From the NCBI GenBank assembly GCA_045540335.1, contig JAZQHC010000020.1, positions 1 through 64,000 on the forward strand: a stretch of DNA of 64,000 nucleotides, written 5' to 3'. Under the pieces are notes generated by a model. That model saw only the letters and a list, made by a program, of their open reading frames with translations, did no database searches and was not told the DNA's origin. The position numbers and the translations under genes were made by a program. Position 1 is the first letter of the stretch. The number at the start of each line of letters is the position of its first letter. Shown in pieces: positions 8,185-17,441 of this stretch. The DNA comes from RGIG7213 sp045540335. Its GTDB lineage: Bacteria > Bacillota > Clostridia > Oscillospirales > CAG-272.

Positions 8185-9273
8185 ATGAACAGAGTTTATA
8201 ATTTTTCCGCAGGCCCTTCCGCACTTCCTCTTCCCGTACTTGAAACAGCCGCAAAAGAAATGATCTGTTACGGCGATGCAGGTATGTCTGTAATGGAGAT
8301 GAGCCACAGGTCCCCCGCGTACGACGCAATTATTAAAGACGCAGAAAAACTTCTTCGCAAGGTAATGAACATACCGGACAATTACAAGGTACTTTTCTTG
8401 CAAGGCGGTGCTTCTTTGCAGTTTGCTTCCGTTCCGCTCAATTTAATGAATAAAAACAAAAAGGCAGACTATATCGTAAGCGGTCAATTTTCAGGCAAGG
8501 CTTTCAAGGAAGCTGAAAAATACGGCGATGCAAGACTTGTTGCAACATCTAAAGATAAGAATTTTACATATATTCCCAAGATAACAAGATCTGATATACG
8601 CGATGATGCAGATTATTTACACATCTGCTTCAACAACACGATATACGGTACTAAATACAATTACATTCCCGACACGGGCGATATTCCGTTGGTTGCAGAT
8701 ATGTCGTCCTGCATTTTGTCCGAGCCTGTTGACGTTTCTAAATTCGGCGTTATCTACGCAGGCGCACAAAAGAACGTTGCCCCCGCAGGCCTTACGATCG
8801 TCATCGTAAGGGAAGATCTTCTCGGCAATGCCCGCGAAGACATTCCTACGGTTATGGATTATAAAGTAATGGCAGAAAACGATTCTATGTACAATACACC
8901 CCCTTGCTATCCCATATACATTGCAAAGCTTGTATTTGAATGGATCGAATCCTTGGGCGGTCTTGAAGCAATGAAAAAGATCAACGAAGAAAAAGCTGCC
9001 GTTCTTTACGATTATCTTGATTCGCAGGATTATTACAACGCCCCCGTTGAAAAAGAATTCCGTTCTATGATGAACGTTACTTTCGTTACGGGCGATCCCG
9101 AGCTTGACAAGAAATTCGCAAAAGAGGCAGATGCCGCAGGCTTTAAAAACATAAAGGGCCACCGTTCCGTAGGCGGCATGAGGGCTTCCATTTACAACGC
9201 AATGCCTATTGAAGGTGTAAAAGCGCTTGTAAAATTTATGGATGATTTTGCAAAAAACAACCCCAAGGCGTAA
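8185..9273 (+). CDS. serC: Phosphoserine aminotransferase
   Basis: A 362-residue PLP enzyme converting 3-phosphohydroxypyruvate and glutamate to phosphoserine in serine biosynthesis. It begins with the family signature YNFSAGPSALP and includes LFLQGGAS, and the PLP-lysine region GVIYAGAQKNVAPAG. I place the start at ATG 8185 because AAAGGA lies nine bases before it. The open frame can be read six codons earlier from a TTG. serA follows after 24 bases, forming a two-gene serine operon. Confidence 0.96.
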   Translation: MNRVYNFSAGPSALPLPVLETAAKEMICYGDAGMSVMEMSHRSPAYDAIIKDAEKLLRKVMNIPDNYKVLFLQGGASLQFASVPLNLMNKNKKADYIVSGQFSGKAFKEAEKYGDARLVATSKDKNFTYIPKITRSDIRDDADYLHICFNNTIYGTKYNYIPDTGDIPLVADMSSCILSEPVDVSKFGVIYAGAQKNVAPAGLTIVIVREDLLGNAREDIPTVMDYKVMAENDSMYNTPPCYPIYIAKLVFEWIESLGGLEAMKKINEEKAAVLYDYLDSQDYYNAPVEKEFRSMMNVTFVTGDPELDKKFAKEADAAGFKNIKGHRSVGGMRASIYNAMPIEGVKALVKFMDDFAKNNPKA

Positions 9274-9297
9274 ATAAATAAAAGGAAAATTTTGATT

Positions 9298-10473
9298 ATG
9301 AAAATCCAACTTCTTAACAAGATCGCAAAATGCGGTACAGCCGTTTTTGACGATAATTATACAGTAGGTGAAGAAATAGAAAATCCCGATGCGATAATGG
9401 TGCGTTCTGCTTCCATGCACGAAATGGAATTCGGCAACAACCTTAAAGCTATTGCAAGGGCAGGCGCAGGCGTTAACAATATTCCCGTTGATAAATGTGC
9501 TGATGCAGGCATCGTTGTATTCAATACACCCGGTGCAAATGCAAACGCCGTAAAAGAGCTTGTTATGGCAGGCTTGCTTCTCGCTTCCAGAGACGTTGTG
9601 GGCGGCATCAATTGGGTTAAGGAAAACGCCGCAGATCCCGATATTGCAAAAAGCGTTGAAAAGAACAAAAGTAAATTTGCAGGCCACGAATTAAAGGGCA
9701 AAAAGCTTGGTGTTATAGGCCTTGGTGCTATTGGCGGCCCTCTTTGCAACCTTGCACGTCACTTTGGAATGGAGGTTTACGGTTGCGACCCGTACCTTTC
9801 CGTTGAATCAGCTTGGAACATCTCGCGCGACGTACACCGCATCGCTAACAGAGAAGAAATATTTAAAGAATGTGATTTTATATCACTTCACACACCCCTG
9901 GTAGTTAACGACGATCCGAAGATAGCTACAAAAGGCATGATCAACGCAGAAACCATCGCCATGATGAAAGACGGCGCAGTGGTTCTTAACTTTGCGCGCG
10001 ACGCTTTGGTTGATGACGATGCAATGGAAAGCGCGCTTGCAAGGGGTAAAATTGCAAGATACGTTACAGATTTCCCCAACGCGAGAACGGCAGGTATGCC
10101 CGGTGTTATTGCAATCCCCCACCTTGGTGCATCTACGGAAGAATCCGAAGACAACTGTGCTATCATGGCAGCGCACGAATTGGTTGATTTTCTTGAATGC
10201 GGAAATATCAAAAACAGTGTAAACTTCCCTAATGTAGAGCTTCCCCACAACGGTGATTACCGTTTGTGCATCTTCCACAAGAATATCCCCAATATGCTTT
10301 CGCAGATAACAACCGCTATATCAGACGAAAAGATAAATATAGAAAACTTTATCAACAAATCCAAAAAAGACAATGCATATACGGTTGTTGAAATAATCGG
10401 TTCTTTGCCTGAAAGCGTTGTAGAAAAGGTTAAAAACATCGACGGCGTTATCAGGATCAACGTAATAAAATAA
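9298..10473 (+). CDS. serA: D-3-phosphoglycerate dehydrogenase (short form with ACT domain)
   Basis: A 391-residue NAD-dependent dehydrogenase for the first step of serine synthesis. The Rossmann motif GVIGLGAIGG is around residues 139-148, the catalytic region ends in HLGASTEESE (catalytic His in the dehydrogenase core), and the last ~75 residues form an ACT domain (RLCIFHKNIPNMLSQI...) that usually binds serine for feedback control. ATG 9298 follows AAAGGAA; a TTG two codons earlier is less likely. It ends 36 bases before a strong terminator. Confidence 0.95.
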   Translation: MKIQLLNKIAKCGTAVFDDNYTVGEEIENPDAIMVRSASMHEMEFGNNLKAIARAGAGVNNIPVDKCADAGIVVFNTPGANANAVKELVMAGLLLASRDVVGGINWVKENAADPDIAKSVEKNKSKFAGHELKGKKLGVIGLGAIGGPLCNLARHFGMEVYGCDPYLSVESAWNISRDVHRIANREEIFKECDFISLHTPLVVNDDPKIATKGMINAETIAMMKDGAVVLNFARDALVDDDAMESALARGKIARYVTDFPNARTAGMPGVIAIPHLGASTEESEDNCAIMAAHELVDFLECGNIKNSVNFPNVELPHNGDYRLCIFHKNIPNMLSQITTAISDEKINIENFINKSKKDNAYTVVEIIGSLPESVVEKVKNIDGVIRINVIK

Positions 10474-10508
10474 GCATTACTGATTTCACAAAAAACGAAT
10501 GGTAATTT

Positions 10509-10535
10509 GCCCAACTTCTCATAAGAAAGTTGGGC
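10509..10535 (+). terminator. Intrinsic terminator after serA
   Basis: GCCCAACTT / AAGTTGGGC stem with a nine-base loop followed by ATTTTTATT. Confidence 0.88.
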
Positions 10536-10553
10536 ATTTTTATTGTATAGCAA

Positions 10554-10584
10554 AAAGGTTGCCGCATTTTATACGGCAACCTTT
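10554..10584. terminator. Intrinsic terminator after the EAPAT-repeat surface protein
   Basis: AAAGGTTGCCG / CGGCAACCTTT stem lying just past the stop codon of the leftward gene that ends at 10603; T-runs on both strands. Confidence 0.85.
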
Positions 10585-10602
10585 TGATTTTATAAAATAT
10601 AA

Positions 10603-11331
10603 TTATTTCTTTTTCTTCATTATTACAACTGCTGCAACTGCTGCAACTACAACAACTGCAACGATAACAATGATCGGAACGATGCTTCCGCCTTCGCCGT
10701 CGTCTGTGCCTGCTGCATTCGTTGTTGCGTTTGTGGTAGCGTTTGTAACTGCATTTGTTGTTGCATTTGTAACTGCACTTGTTGTTGCGGGTGCTTCCGT
10801 TGCTGCATCCGTTGCAGGAGCTTCAGTTGCGGGTGCTTCCGTTGCAGGAGCTTCAGTTTCTGCAGAAGCTTCAACGAAAACTATGCTGGAAATAGCAATA
10901 CCGTGACCGCTAAGACCGGAAACAACGATTACGTCGCCGTTGTATTCTGTATCAATAGCGATTTCGCTTTGTCTTTCCATAGAAGCCCAGAAGCCTGTGG
11001 GTGCGCTGGGTGCAAAAGAACCGATCATATTACCCTCAGCATCTTCAAGATATACAGAATCTGCTGTGTCGTAGTATGCACCGGGGTCGCTTCCGTAAGT
11101 AAATACAACCTTGGAATACAGTGAAAGGTCGATTGCGCCAAGATTTGCATTAAGACCTGTGCCGTTTGTAAACTTAATAACTTTGCCTGTGTAGCCTGCA
11201 TCTGTGAAATCAACAACTACATCATCAGATGCGTCTGTGATAGAAGCGATGTCAACTTCGTAATCTGCAGCAAAAACACCGAGTGAAAGAACCATCATCA
11301 AAGTAATGGCGATTGCGAAAAACTTTTTCAT
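10603..11331 (-). CDS. Membrane-anchored surface protein with EAPAT repeats
   Basis: A 242-residue secreted protein. Residues 1-21 are a signal peptide. Residues ~22-148 look like a beta-sandwich domain (alternating hydrophobic strands, Gly/Asp turns) that I cannot assign; a carbohydrate-binding fold is possible. Next come EAPAT repeats and TTNAVTNATTNA repeats, a likely glycosylated stalk, then a C-terminal membrane helix (about 213-237) and KKKK. The same stalk-helix-basic tail layout is seen in the cohesin protein at 59858. It is monocistronic with a consensus promoter. Confidence 0.8.
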   Translation of the reverse strand: MKKFFAIAITLMMVLSLGVFAADYEVDIASITDASDDVVVDFTDAGYTGKVIKFTNGTGLNANLGAIDLSLYSKVVFTYGSDPGAYYDTADSVYLEDAEGNMIGSFAPSAPTGFWASMERQSEIAIDTEYNGDVIVVSGLSGHGIAISSIVFVEASAETEAPATEAPATEAPATDAATEAPATTSAVTNATTNAVTNATTNATTNAAGTDDGEGGSIVPIIVIVAVVVVAAVAAVVIMKKKK

Positions 11332-11364
11332 AGTTTCCCTCCTAAAATAAATTTTAACAACTGC

Positions 11365-11393
11365 ATTATATCACACAAAAATATAATTGTCAA
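11365..11393 (-). promoter_or_regulatory. SigA promoter for the EAPAT-repeat protein
   Basis: Minus strand TTGACA (11388-11393), 17 bases, TATAAT (11365-11370). Confidence 0.87.
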
Positions 11394-11478
11394 TAGAAAA
11401 TTTATTCGTCGTATAACACAAATACACTCGTAAAAAACGCTTCTACCCACCCCTAACCCAACAACCGCTGTGCGTTTT

Positions 11479-12024
11479 TCAGGTATTTAATTGTTTTGCC
11501 AAAAAATGCGCCGCAGCGCTTGCAAGCTTCAATTCAAGATCGGTGCACGAGGGGGCATGGTCGGTATCCTTTGCTACGATGCACACACAGCCTGCAATAT
11601 CGCCCAAAGATATTATCGGGCACGAGCAAACTATATAATATTTGTTATCGGGGCAAACATAAAGCTTCGCACTTTCACCGTTAAAGGCAAACGGCTTTCT
11701 TTTTTCAGTAAGACCCTCTAATTCAGAGGTTATTTTTTGTTCTGCCATTTCTTTTTTCGGAATACCCGAAACAGCTATAACGCTATCTCTGTCGCAAATA
11801 ACGGCAATAACACCTGCCGCCTTGTTTAGGGCCTCTGCATAATCAGATGCAAAGCTATTTAATTGTGCCATGGGCGAATACTTTTTAAATATTACCTCTC
11901 CGTCACGTTCGGTAAATATTTCCAACGGATCTCCCTCGTGTATGCGCATCGTGCGTCTGATTTCCTTTGGAATCACCACACGCCCCAAATCATCTATTCT
12001 TCTAACTATTCCTGTTGCTTTCAT
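11479..12024 (-). CDS. spoVT: Stage V sporulation protein T (AbrB-type regulator)
   Basis: A 181-residue forespore transcription regulator, close to the usual 178. The AbrB-type swapped-hairpin domain is at the N-terminus (MKATGIVRRIDDLGRVVIPK, then RTMRIHEGDPLEIF), and a GAF-like sensor domain fills about residues 60-180. I start it at ATG 12024, ten bases after AAGGAG. The open frame runs 64 codons further upstream without a ribosome site and is not part of the protein. A possible sigma-G-like promoter precedes it. It implies that the organism forms endospores. Confidence 0.94.
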   Translation of the reverse strand: MKATGIVRRIDDLGRVVIPKEIRRTMRIHEGDPLEIFTERDGEVIFKKYSPMAQLNSFASDYAEALNKAAGVIAVICDRDSVIAVSGIPKKEMAEQKITSELEGLTEKRKPFAFNGESAKLYVCPDNKYYIVCSCPIISLGDIAGCVCIVAKDTDHAPSCTDLELKLASAAAHFLAKQLNT

Positions 12025-12060
12025 ATATAAAAATCTCCTTGTTTTACAAATTTGTACTGT

Positions 12061-12089
12061 TAGTATCTGTAAAACAAGAAAATTTATAC
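12061..12089 (-). promoter_or_regulatory. Possible sigma-F/G promoter for spoVT
   Basis: On the minus strand GTATAA (12084-12089) and GATACTA (12061-12067) are about 16 bases apart and about 37 bases before the start codon. This resembles the forespore consensus (GCATA...CATACTA), and spoVT belongs to the sigma-G regulon in Bacillus. The match is imperfect. Confidence 0.4.
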
Positions 12090-12207
12090 TGAAGACTTGA
12101 CTATTCTTATTTGATATAATGCAACGTGCCGCGTGTATCATATTTAAAAACAATGTTGAAAAGAAGACGCTGACACTAAAAGAGAGGCTTATAAATAGAC
12201 TGATGTT

Positions 12208-12410
12208 GCAAGGCATACAAAGTTATCATTGACGGCGAAGAAGTTAAAAACAAAAAAGTATGTATCAAGGGAAAGATTGCACTTCTTACAGTTTTTTATA
12301 CTATAATTATATTGTTTTATGCACAATTTGTCCCCATACTAAAAGTATGTGGCGGTGTGTTTTTTGAAAAAATTACGTTTTGGATCCAAACATTTCGATT
12401 TTATAAAGCT
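12208..12410 (+). other. Unassigned stretch with a start-less open frame
   Basis: The 585-base gap between spoVT and the C39-like gene holds a rightward open frame of about 65 codons (YKVIIDGEEVKNKKVCIKG..., then a hydrophobic run LLTVFYTIIILFYAQF) ending at TAA near 12410. There is no ATG, GTG or TTG start and no ribosome site in frame. It may be the tail of a lost membrane-protein gene or chance. The rest of the gap is AT-rich. Confidence 0.25.
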
Positions 12411-12509
12411 TAACATAGATATATGAAGATTTATTCACCATATTTAAAATCAACTTGTGATGTAAATATTGGATTTTGCAAGGAAATTATATATCCTAAT
12501 GTAAAAAGA

Positions 12510-12538
12510 TTGACACGTTAAAAAAAGAATGATATAAT
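12510..12538 (+). promoter_or_regulatory. SigA promoter for the C39-like lipoprotein gene
   Basis: TTGACA (12510-12515), 17 bases, TATAAT (12533-12538), about 71 bases before the ATG at 12610. Confidence 0.88.
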
Positions 12539-12609
12539 TGATACGACAAATTACAGCATGATTTTACAATTCCAGCATAACAATACAGTTTTGCAAGGAG
12601 AGCACGCCC

Positions 12610-13824
12610 ATGAAAAAAACAGCAATTTTTGTTCGCAAGCAAAAAAGCAATTCATCGAAATCGGTATTAAAAATTACCGCCGCGCTTTTATCGTGCGTTC
12701 TTTTAACGGGATGCGGTACAGCTTCCGACGTATATGAGGAAAGCAAAAATAACGAGTCTGCCGCATCTGAATCCGAATCGAACGAAACAAATGCACTTTT
12801 GGAAAACGATGATGCTTATATTGGCGACGTTGATCTTTTTAATAAATCCGTAATGTTTCGCGCTAACGAATTCAAAGGACAGTTTATTTCAGTTACATTG
12901 AAGGATGGCGGTTTAACATTGGAGCCGGGGGCTACTGAGGGAACGTTTATCTCTGATGAGGTTGACCTGGGCGGAAGATTCAAACAGATGCTTGCATCGT
13001 GGAATTCGTCTTCTACGGGCGGCACGGTTGAGGTTTCAGTATCAGTTAAGCTGGATAACGGCAGATATACAGACTGGTTTTCATGGGGTGTATGGAGTGC
13101 TATTAAAGGGCTTTCGGGCAGCGCATCCACCGAGAACGAGCACGGTAAAGTAGGCATTGACATTCTTACCCTTAACAGAATGTGTCAAGGAATCGTTAAA
13201 TATAAAATCGACATAAAACAAACGTTAGATCACACCCCAATAGTTTACAACATAACACTGGCGTGTGATAAACGCGAATCATCACTTAAAGCACCTGATG
13301 ATACATATAAAAAGCTTAACGTACCATACAGAAGGCAAGGTGACGTTCCCGAAATTGGCGGTAGCATATGCTCTGCCACATCGCTTTCCATGGTTTTGCT
13401 TTATCACGGCGAAGAAGGTCTTGAGGTTGAAGACGTTGCTTGGGGCGTGCGCGATTACGGTGCCGGAAAATTCGGAAACTGGGCGTACAACGTTGCATAC
13501 GCAGGCGAGCTGGGGTACGACGCATACATTGACTATTTCGATATAGACGCCATTAAATGGGCAATCTACACAGGCCATCCCTTGGCTTGCTCGATAAAAG
13601 TAGCGCAGGGGCAGCTTACAAACAGCGGTTACCCGGGATACCAAACGAACGGTCACCTTTTGTGCGTAGTCGGTTACCAAGAAAAAAACGGTCAGAAATG
13701 GTTACTTATCAACGACCCCGCCCATCCGGAGGTAAAAGCAATTTTGGAATCTGAATTTGAAAACATTTACCGCGGCGTATCGTATATCGTAAAAAAAAGA
13801 CCTGCATCCGCTTTTGAAAAATAG
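12610..13824 (+). CDS. Lipoprotein with C-terminal C39-like peptidase domain
   Basis: A 404-residue lipoprotein. The lipobox LLTGC puts the lipid-modified Cys at residue 35, after an unusually long charged N-region. A Ser/Glu/Asn-rich linker follows, then a beta-rich domain (about 75-230), then a papain-fold C39-like domain. Its catalytic set looks intact: Cys254 in GGSICSATSLSM, His349 in NGHLLCVVGY, Asp369 in INDPA. Related proteins are secreted proteases or peptidases of unknown substrate. The ATG follows AAGGAG. A bidirectional terminator separates it from the nuclease gene. Confidence 0.85.
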   Translation: MKKTAIFVRKQKSNSSKSVLKITAALLSCVLLTGCGTASDVYEESKNNESAASESESNETNALLENDDAYIGDVDLFNKSVMFRANEFKGQFISVTLKDGGLTLEPGATEGTFISDEVDLGGRFKQMLASWNSSSTGGTVEVSVSVKLDNGRYTDWFSWGVWSAIKGLSGSASTENEHGKVGIDILTLNRMCQGIVKYKIDIKQTLDHTPIVYNITLACDKRESSLKAPDDTYKKLNVPYRRQGDVPEIGGSICSATSLSMVLLYHGEEGLEVEDVAWGVRDYGAGKFGNWAYNVAYAGELGYDAYIDYFDIDAIKWAIYTGHPLACSIKVAQGQLTNSGYPGYQTNGHLLCVVGYQEKNGQKWLLINDPAHPEVKAILESEFENIYRGVSYIVKKRPASAFEK

Positions 13825-13910
13825 AAAAAATAAACTAAACAAAGATTTAAATTCTTAAATCAAACACAACATAACCTATTATTATATCATTTAACAATGA
13901 ACAAAAAAAC

Positions 13911-13948
13911 AAAACGAAGACGCTTCGCAAGGAAGCGGTCTTCGTTTT
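13911..13948. terminator. Bidirectional terminator between C39-like and nuclease genes
   Basis: A 16-bp stem AAAACGAAGACGCTTC / GAAGCGGTCTTCGTTTT with a five-base loop; A-run on the left and T-run on the right serve both converging genes. Confidence 0.88.
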
Positions 13949-13973
13949 TTTTTGAGTATTCAAATAAATATAA

Positions 13974-15002
13974 TCAATACGGATGGCAACAGCCTGCAGA
14001 TGTTGCTTTGGGGTATTTAGCCAAAAGCGCATCAACAGTACCAACGAATTCAACACGGTTTTTCGTGCTCATATTCTTTGCGCTTCCGCAAGTGGGAAGG
14101 TGTACCTTGTAGCTGCTTTTATTTATAACAAAGGTTTCTTCCGTTGCAGATTCTGTTTCTTCGGTAACGTTGGTGGATGCTGCATAGTTTTCACCGGTTT
14201 TGTAATTGATTACAACACCGGGCTGAACGTTGTACGAGTAAACGTTGAAGCAGATACCGTCGCCCTCGTCTTCAACAGACCAGCCTTCAATAAGCACACC
14301 GTCTGCAAGCAGGTTATTGCCTGTATAAATAGGCGTTACACGGTACATAACGTGGTTTCCTGTTTCTTTTACGTAGTCGGCAACCATGTCTTCATAAGGT
14401 ATCATACCTTGAACGTTCAAATATCTCGTACCGGTCATAAGATTTTGTTTGTTATTGTTTTCACCCGTCAAGCGCCATGCGATAAGGTGGCAACGGTTGT
14501 AAAGGCTTTTGCCTTCGACAAAATCGTATTGGTTTTGTACCCAGCCTGTGGGCTTGTACGACAAGCTTCCCCTGCTGCCTGTGGGCATCAATTCAGTGCC
14601 TACGCAAGCAAAAGCATATGTACATCTTTTAAGCGAATCAAGTGCACCGTAATACTCAAACGCAACGGTCGTTTTTTCGCTTTCTTTAAAGAACGGCTCG
14701 TTTCCGTTTACTGCAACGTACGCCTTACCTGAATACGCAGGAACGGTAAAGACCGGCTTGTATTTTGCCGCGGGTGTGATAGGTGCATCGTACAGATTAT
14801 CTTCCTTCGGGGTAGTTTGCTGAACGGGAGGATCTGTTTCGGGCGCCTTTGTTGTTGTAGTGTAAGTAGTATTTGAAGAACTGCCGTAATTAAAAAACGA
14901 TCTGAAATAATTGAAAAAGCTAAAGCTTGAACTGCTTGCGGCAGATGCGCTGATGGAAAGAGCCATCATAAGAGCGACGGCGGCTGTTAAAAACTTTTTC
15001 AT
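13974..15002 (-). CDS. Secreted DNA/RNA non-specific endonuclease (EndA-like)
   Basis: A 342-residue secreted nuclease. Residues 1-22 are a signal peptide, followed by a Ser/Tyr/Thr-rich linker. The His-Asn-His-like nuclease core is seen in LYNRCHLIAWRLTGENN...NLMTGTRYLN, which matches the EndA/NucA-type ββα-metal nucleases (His in RCHLIAW, Asn in NNKQNLMTG). The last ~45 residues (NKSSYKVHLPTCGSAKNMSTKNR...AGCCHPY) are an Ada-like small Cys-rich module common at the end of such proteins. It could serve DNA scavenging or biofilm remodelling. Confidence 0.9.
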   Translation of the reverse strand: MKKFLTAAVALMMALSISASAASSSSFSFFNYFRSFFNYGSSSNTTYTTTTKAPETDPPVQQTTPKEDNLYDAPITPAAKYKPVFTVPAYSGKAYVAVNGNEPFFKESEKTTVAFEYYGALDSLKRCTYAFACVGTELMPTGSRGSLSYKPTGWVQNQYDFVEGKSLYNRCHLIAWRLTGENNNKQNLMTGTRYLNVQGMIPYEDMVADYVKETGNHVMYRVTPIYTGNNLLADGVLIEGWSVEDEGDGICFNVYSYNVQPGVVINYKTGENYAASTNVTEETESATEETFVINKSSYKVHLPTCGSAKNMSTKNRVEFVGTVDALLAKYPKATSAGCCHPY

Positions 15003-15037
15003 AAGTTTCTCCTACAATATAAAAATTTCAACGATTC

Positions 15038-15066
15038 ATTGTATCACAAAAAATTCCATTTGTCAA
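15038..15066 (-). promoter_or_regulatory. SigA promoter for the secreted nuclease
   Basis: Minus strand TTGACA (15061-15066), 17 bases, TACAAT (15038-15043). Confidence 0.85.
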
Positions 15067-15260
15067 CACTGACAAAAATGTTTTTTACAAAATTACTTTT
15101 TAGTGAATTATAGACAAGCAGAAATAATATTCACTTTACTTTTGAAATATTTTTAAAATATACTGATTTAAATCAGCATATAATGCTTGCAAAAATATCT
15201 CTGATCAAGTTAACCATTGCTTTTAACGCTAATATTTATGAGAACGTTGATTTTACTTTT

Positions 15261-16517
15261 TTATTTCAAGCCAAGAATTTTTTTATAATTTTCTATTTGT
15301 TGCGCGGTGGGTTGAAAATCGGTTTTAGAACAGCACGGAAGTGTGGGTTTGTCACCGTTGGAAGCATAAAACGGGGTTAGTCTGTCGTTTTCGTAAATTT
15401 TACGTTCTTCCTCTTTTACAAGGTTCGGAATATCGTACGGCTTACCGCCTTCTAACATCGAGCGGTGTGCAAGTATCGCAACAGATGACATATTTACCGC
15501 ACTTTGGATATCAAACGGAAATTCAGGTTGTTTTTTATTTTTTACACATTCTAAAAACATACGGCACGTAAGATAATCACCTCCGCCATGGCCGCCATGC
15601 TTGAAGATTTCTTCTTCTTTATCGTTCCATTTTGGGTCGTAAAGGTTTACCTCTTGCATTCCATTGGGTTTTGACCATGCGTTATAGCGCAGCATTATTT
15701 TGTTATCCATACCGCGCAGATTTTCTATTTGTCCTTCGCTTCCGCACACTCTATATGCATTATGATGCCCGCCGAATGCGGCGTGACCCGTTATTCTGAA
15801 AACAGAACCATCATCGTTTTGGGTGGTAACTATGGAAACCATATCTCCTATATAGCTTGCAGTAGGTGCATCACCCTGTATAGGCGCAAAAGCAGAAAAA
15901 GACGTTACCCTCTTAGGCGTTGCACCCGTCGCCCACATGATAGGTGCTAAAGAATGGGTGATATAATAGCTTTTAGGCAAAAAGTTGCGCCAATGCTCGG
16001 TAAAATAGTTATACGTTTTTTTAAAATTCTCATCATATGGGTTACCCGGGTGATTATACTCACCCTCGGCATACAGTATTTTTCCCAGCGTGCCCGTATC
16101 ACAGACTCGCTTTATTTCGCGGTTAAATATCATTTGGGGATAATTTTCCGCCAGCATATAGATACTATTGCTTTTTTCAAATGCTTTCAGCAGCTCTACC
16201 CCTTCCGCCATTGTACCGTTGCTTATACATTCACTAAAAACATGCAAGCCTTTTTCAAAGCATTTTATAGCGTACGGTGCGTGTTCGTGAAAATAGTTTG
16301 CCAAAACAACGGCATCCATTTCATGGTTTAAAAAATCATCAAAATCAGAATAGGCGACAGTATCGGGGCTTGCCTTTTTAGCCCATCTTTCTAACCGTTC
16401 TTTATTAAAGTCACAAGCGGCAACTATATCTGCCCCAAGAAGTGCAAATTCCTTTGCAAGGTCCATTCCGCGGCCAACGCCGAAAATACCTATTTTCACC
16501 TTTTTAATCACCATCAT
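15261..16517 (-). CDS. Gfo/Idh/MocA family oxidoreductase
   Basis: A 418-residue NAD(P)-dependent sugar or inositol dehydrogenase-like protein. The N-terminal Rossmann motif KIGIFGVGRGMDLA is followed by VVLANYFHEHAPYAIKCFEKGLHVFSE, with the ECISNG stretch in place of the usual EKP motif. That loss of the EKP lysine suggests an altered or non-oxidoreductase role. The C-terminal beta-sheet domain is present. It starts six bases after the permease gene at 16524, so the two form an operon, perhaps for uptake and conversion of a sugar derivative. Confidence 0.85.
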   Translation of the reverse strand: MMVIKKVKIGIFGVGRGMDLAKEFALLGADIVAACDFNKERLERWAKKASPDTVAYSDFDDFLNHEMDAVVLANYFHEHAPYAIKCFEKGLHVFSECISNGTMAEGVELLKAFEKSNSIYMLAENYPQMIFNREIKRVCDTGTLGKILYAEGEYNHPGNPYDENFKKTYNYFTEHWRNFLPKSYYITHSLAPIMWATGATPKRVTSFSAFAPIQGDAPTASYIGDMVSIVTTQNDDGSVFRITGHAAFGGHHNAYRVCGSEGQIENLRGMDNKIMLRYNAWSKPNGMQEVNLYDPKWNDKEEEIFKHGGHGGGDYLTCRMFLECVKNKKQPEFPFDIQSAVNMSSVAILAHRSMLEGGKPYDIPNLVKEEERKIYENDRLTPFYASNGDKPTLPCCSKTDFQPTAQQIENYKKILGLK

Positions 16518-16523
16518 TCCCCC

Positions 16524-17387
16524 TTATATCGGTATTGCAAACAACAACAGCAAGCCTGTAAAAGCAATAATAATTGAAATAACATCCTTTTTGGAAGGGC
16601 GGTTTTCCCCGAAAAAGCAAATGAGAGTTGAAACTATCATCACACCTCCCGTTACCATAGGATATTGAACAGATGCATCAACATGCGACAAAGCAACCAC
16701 CAATACAAGATTGGCCACTTTATTTAAAACACCCGAAAGTGCGCCGACTGCCGCCCCGGACAGTAAAGAACCCTTTCCTTCGGTATTTTTTCTGAATACA
16801 GTCAACAACAAAACGCCGCAAATTACAACGGTACAAACTGAAATAAGGTTTGTATAACCCGTTGCGCTTGTTTTCGAAAAATCTGCCTCGGCAAAGAATT
16901 TTGAAAGAACACCCGACATACCGTTAAGAACAAATATGCAAACATAATAAATCGTTCCGCTTGTTCTTTTTTCTTTTTCCACCGTCAAAGCAAGTGCAGC
17001 CGTTATCAGTAAAAAGCAAACTGCTTTGGCAAGTGTTATCTTTTCACCGTAAAATACGATACCTTGCAAAAACGGAAGCGCCATGCCGCCGAGCATTGAA
17101 AACAAGGAATAAAGCGAAAGATTTATTCTGTCCAACGCTTTGAACGAGCAAAAAGTAAATGCAAATCCATTAAGCGATGCCAGCAACGCCATGATAAACG
17201 TAAAAAACGTGAATTCGAACTTTAACCCGTTTACTGCCGTTAAAACCGCGAAACCCGCAAGCGAACCTATCAAAGAAAATTGCAGGCTTATCTTTATACC
17301 GCTGCCCTTGATTTTTCGATAAACATCTTTAAGTGAAAAACATACGCCAAGCGTTGCGACAGATAGCATTATAAGCGCGTAATACAC
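16524..17387 (-). CDS. DMT-superfamily (EamA-like) permease
   Basis: A 287-residue membrane protein with about ten hydrophobic helices and an internal repeat, as in EamA-type drug/metabolite transporters. I choose GTG at 17387 as start because AAAGGA lies nine bases upstream; the frame extends seven codons further from a TTG. It is the first gene of an operon with the Gfo/Idh/MocA oxidoreductase, which hints that it carries that enzyme's substrate. Substrate unknown. Confidence 0.8.
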   Translation of the reverse strand: MYYALIMLSVATLGVCFSLKDVYRKIKGSGIKISLQFSLIGSLAGFAVLTAVNGLKFEFTFFTFIMALLASLNGFAFTFCSFKALDRINLSLYSLFSMLGGMALPFLQGIVFYGEKITLAKAVCFLLITAALALTVEKEKRTSGTIYYVCIFVLNGMSGVLSKFFAEADFSKTSATGYTNLISVCTVVICGVLLLTVFRKNTEGKGSLLSGAAVGALSGVLNKVANLVLVVALSHVDASVQYPMVTGGVMIVSTLICFFGENRPSKKDVISIIIAFTGLLLLFAIPI

Positions 17388-17412
17388 TTCACCACATCCT
17401 TTACACAAATAA

Positions 17413-17441
17413 AGTATATATTAAATATGGATTTTTTGCAA
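17413..17441 (-). promoter_or_regulatory. SigA promoter for permease-oxidoreductase operon
   Basis: Minus strand TTGCAA (17436-17441), 17 bases, TATACT (17413-17418). Confidence 0.7.

Noticed and set aside
8617..9687. 356-codon open frame on the minus strand across serC and serA
   Set aside because: Antisense of two well-supported enzymes; composition (many Cys, Phe, His) is that of a mirror frame.
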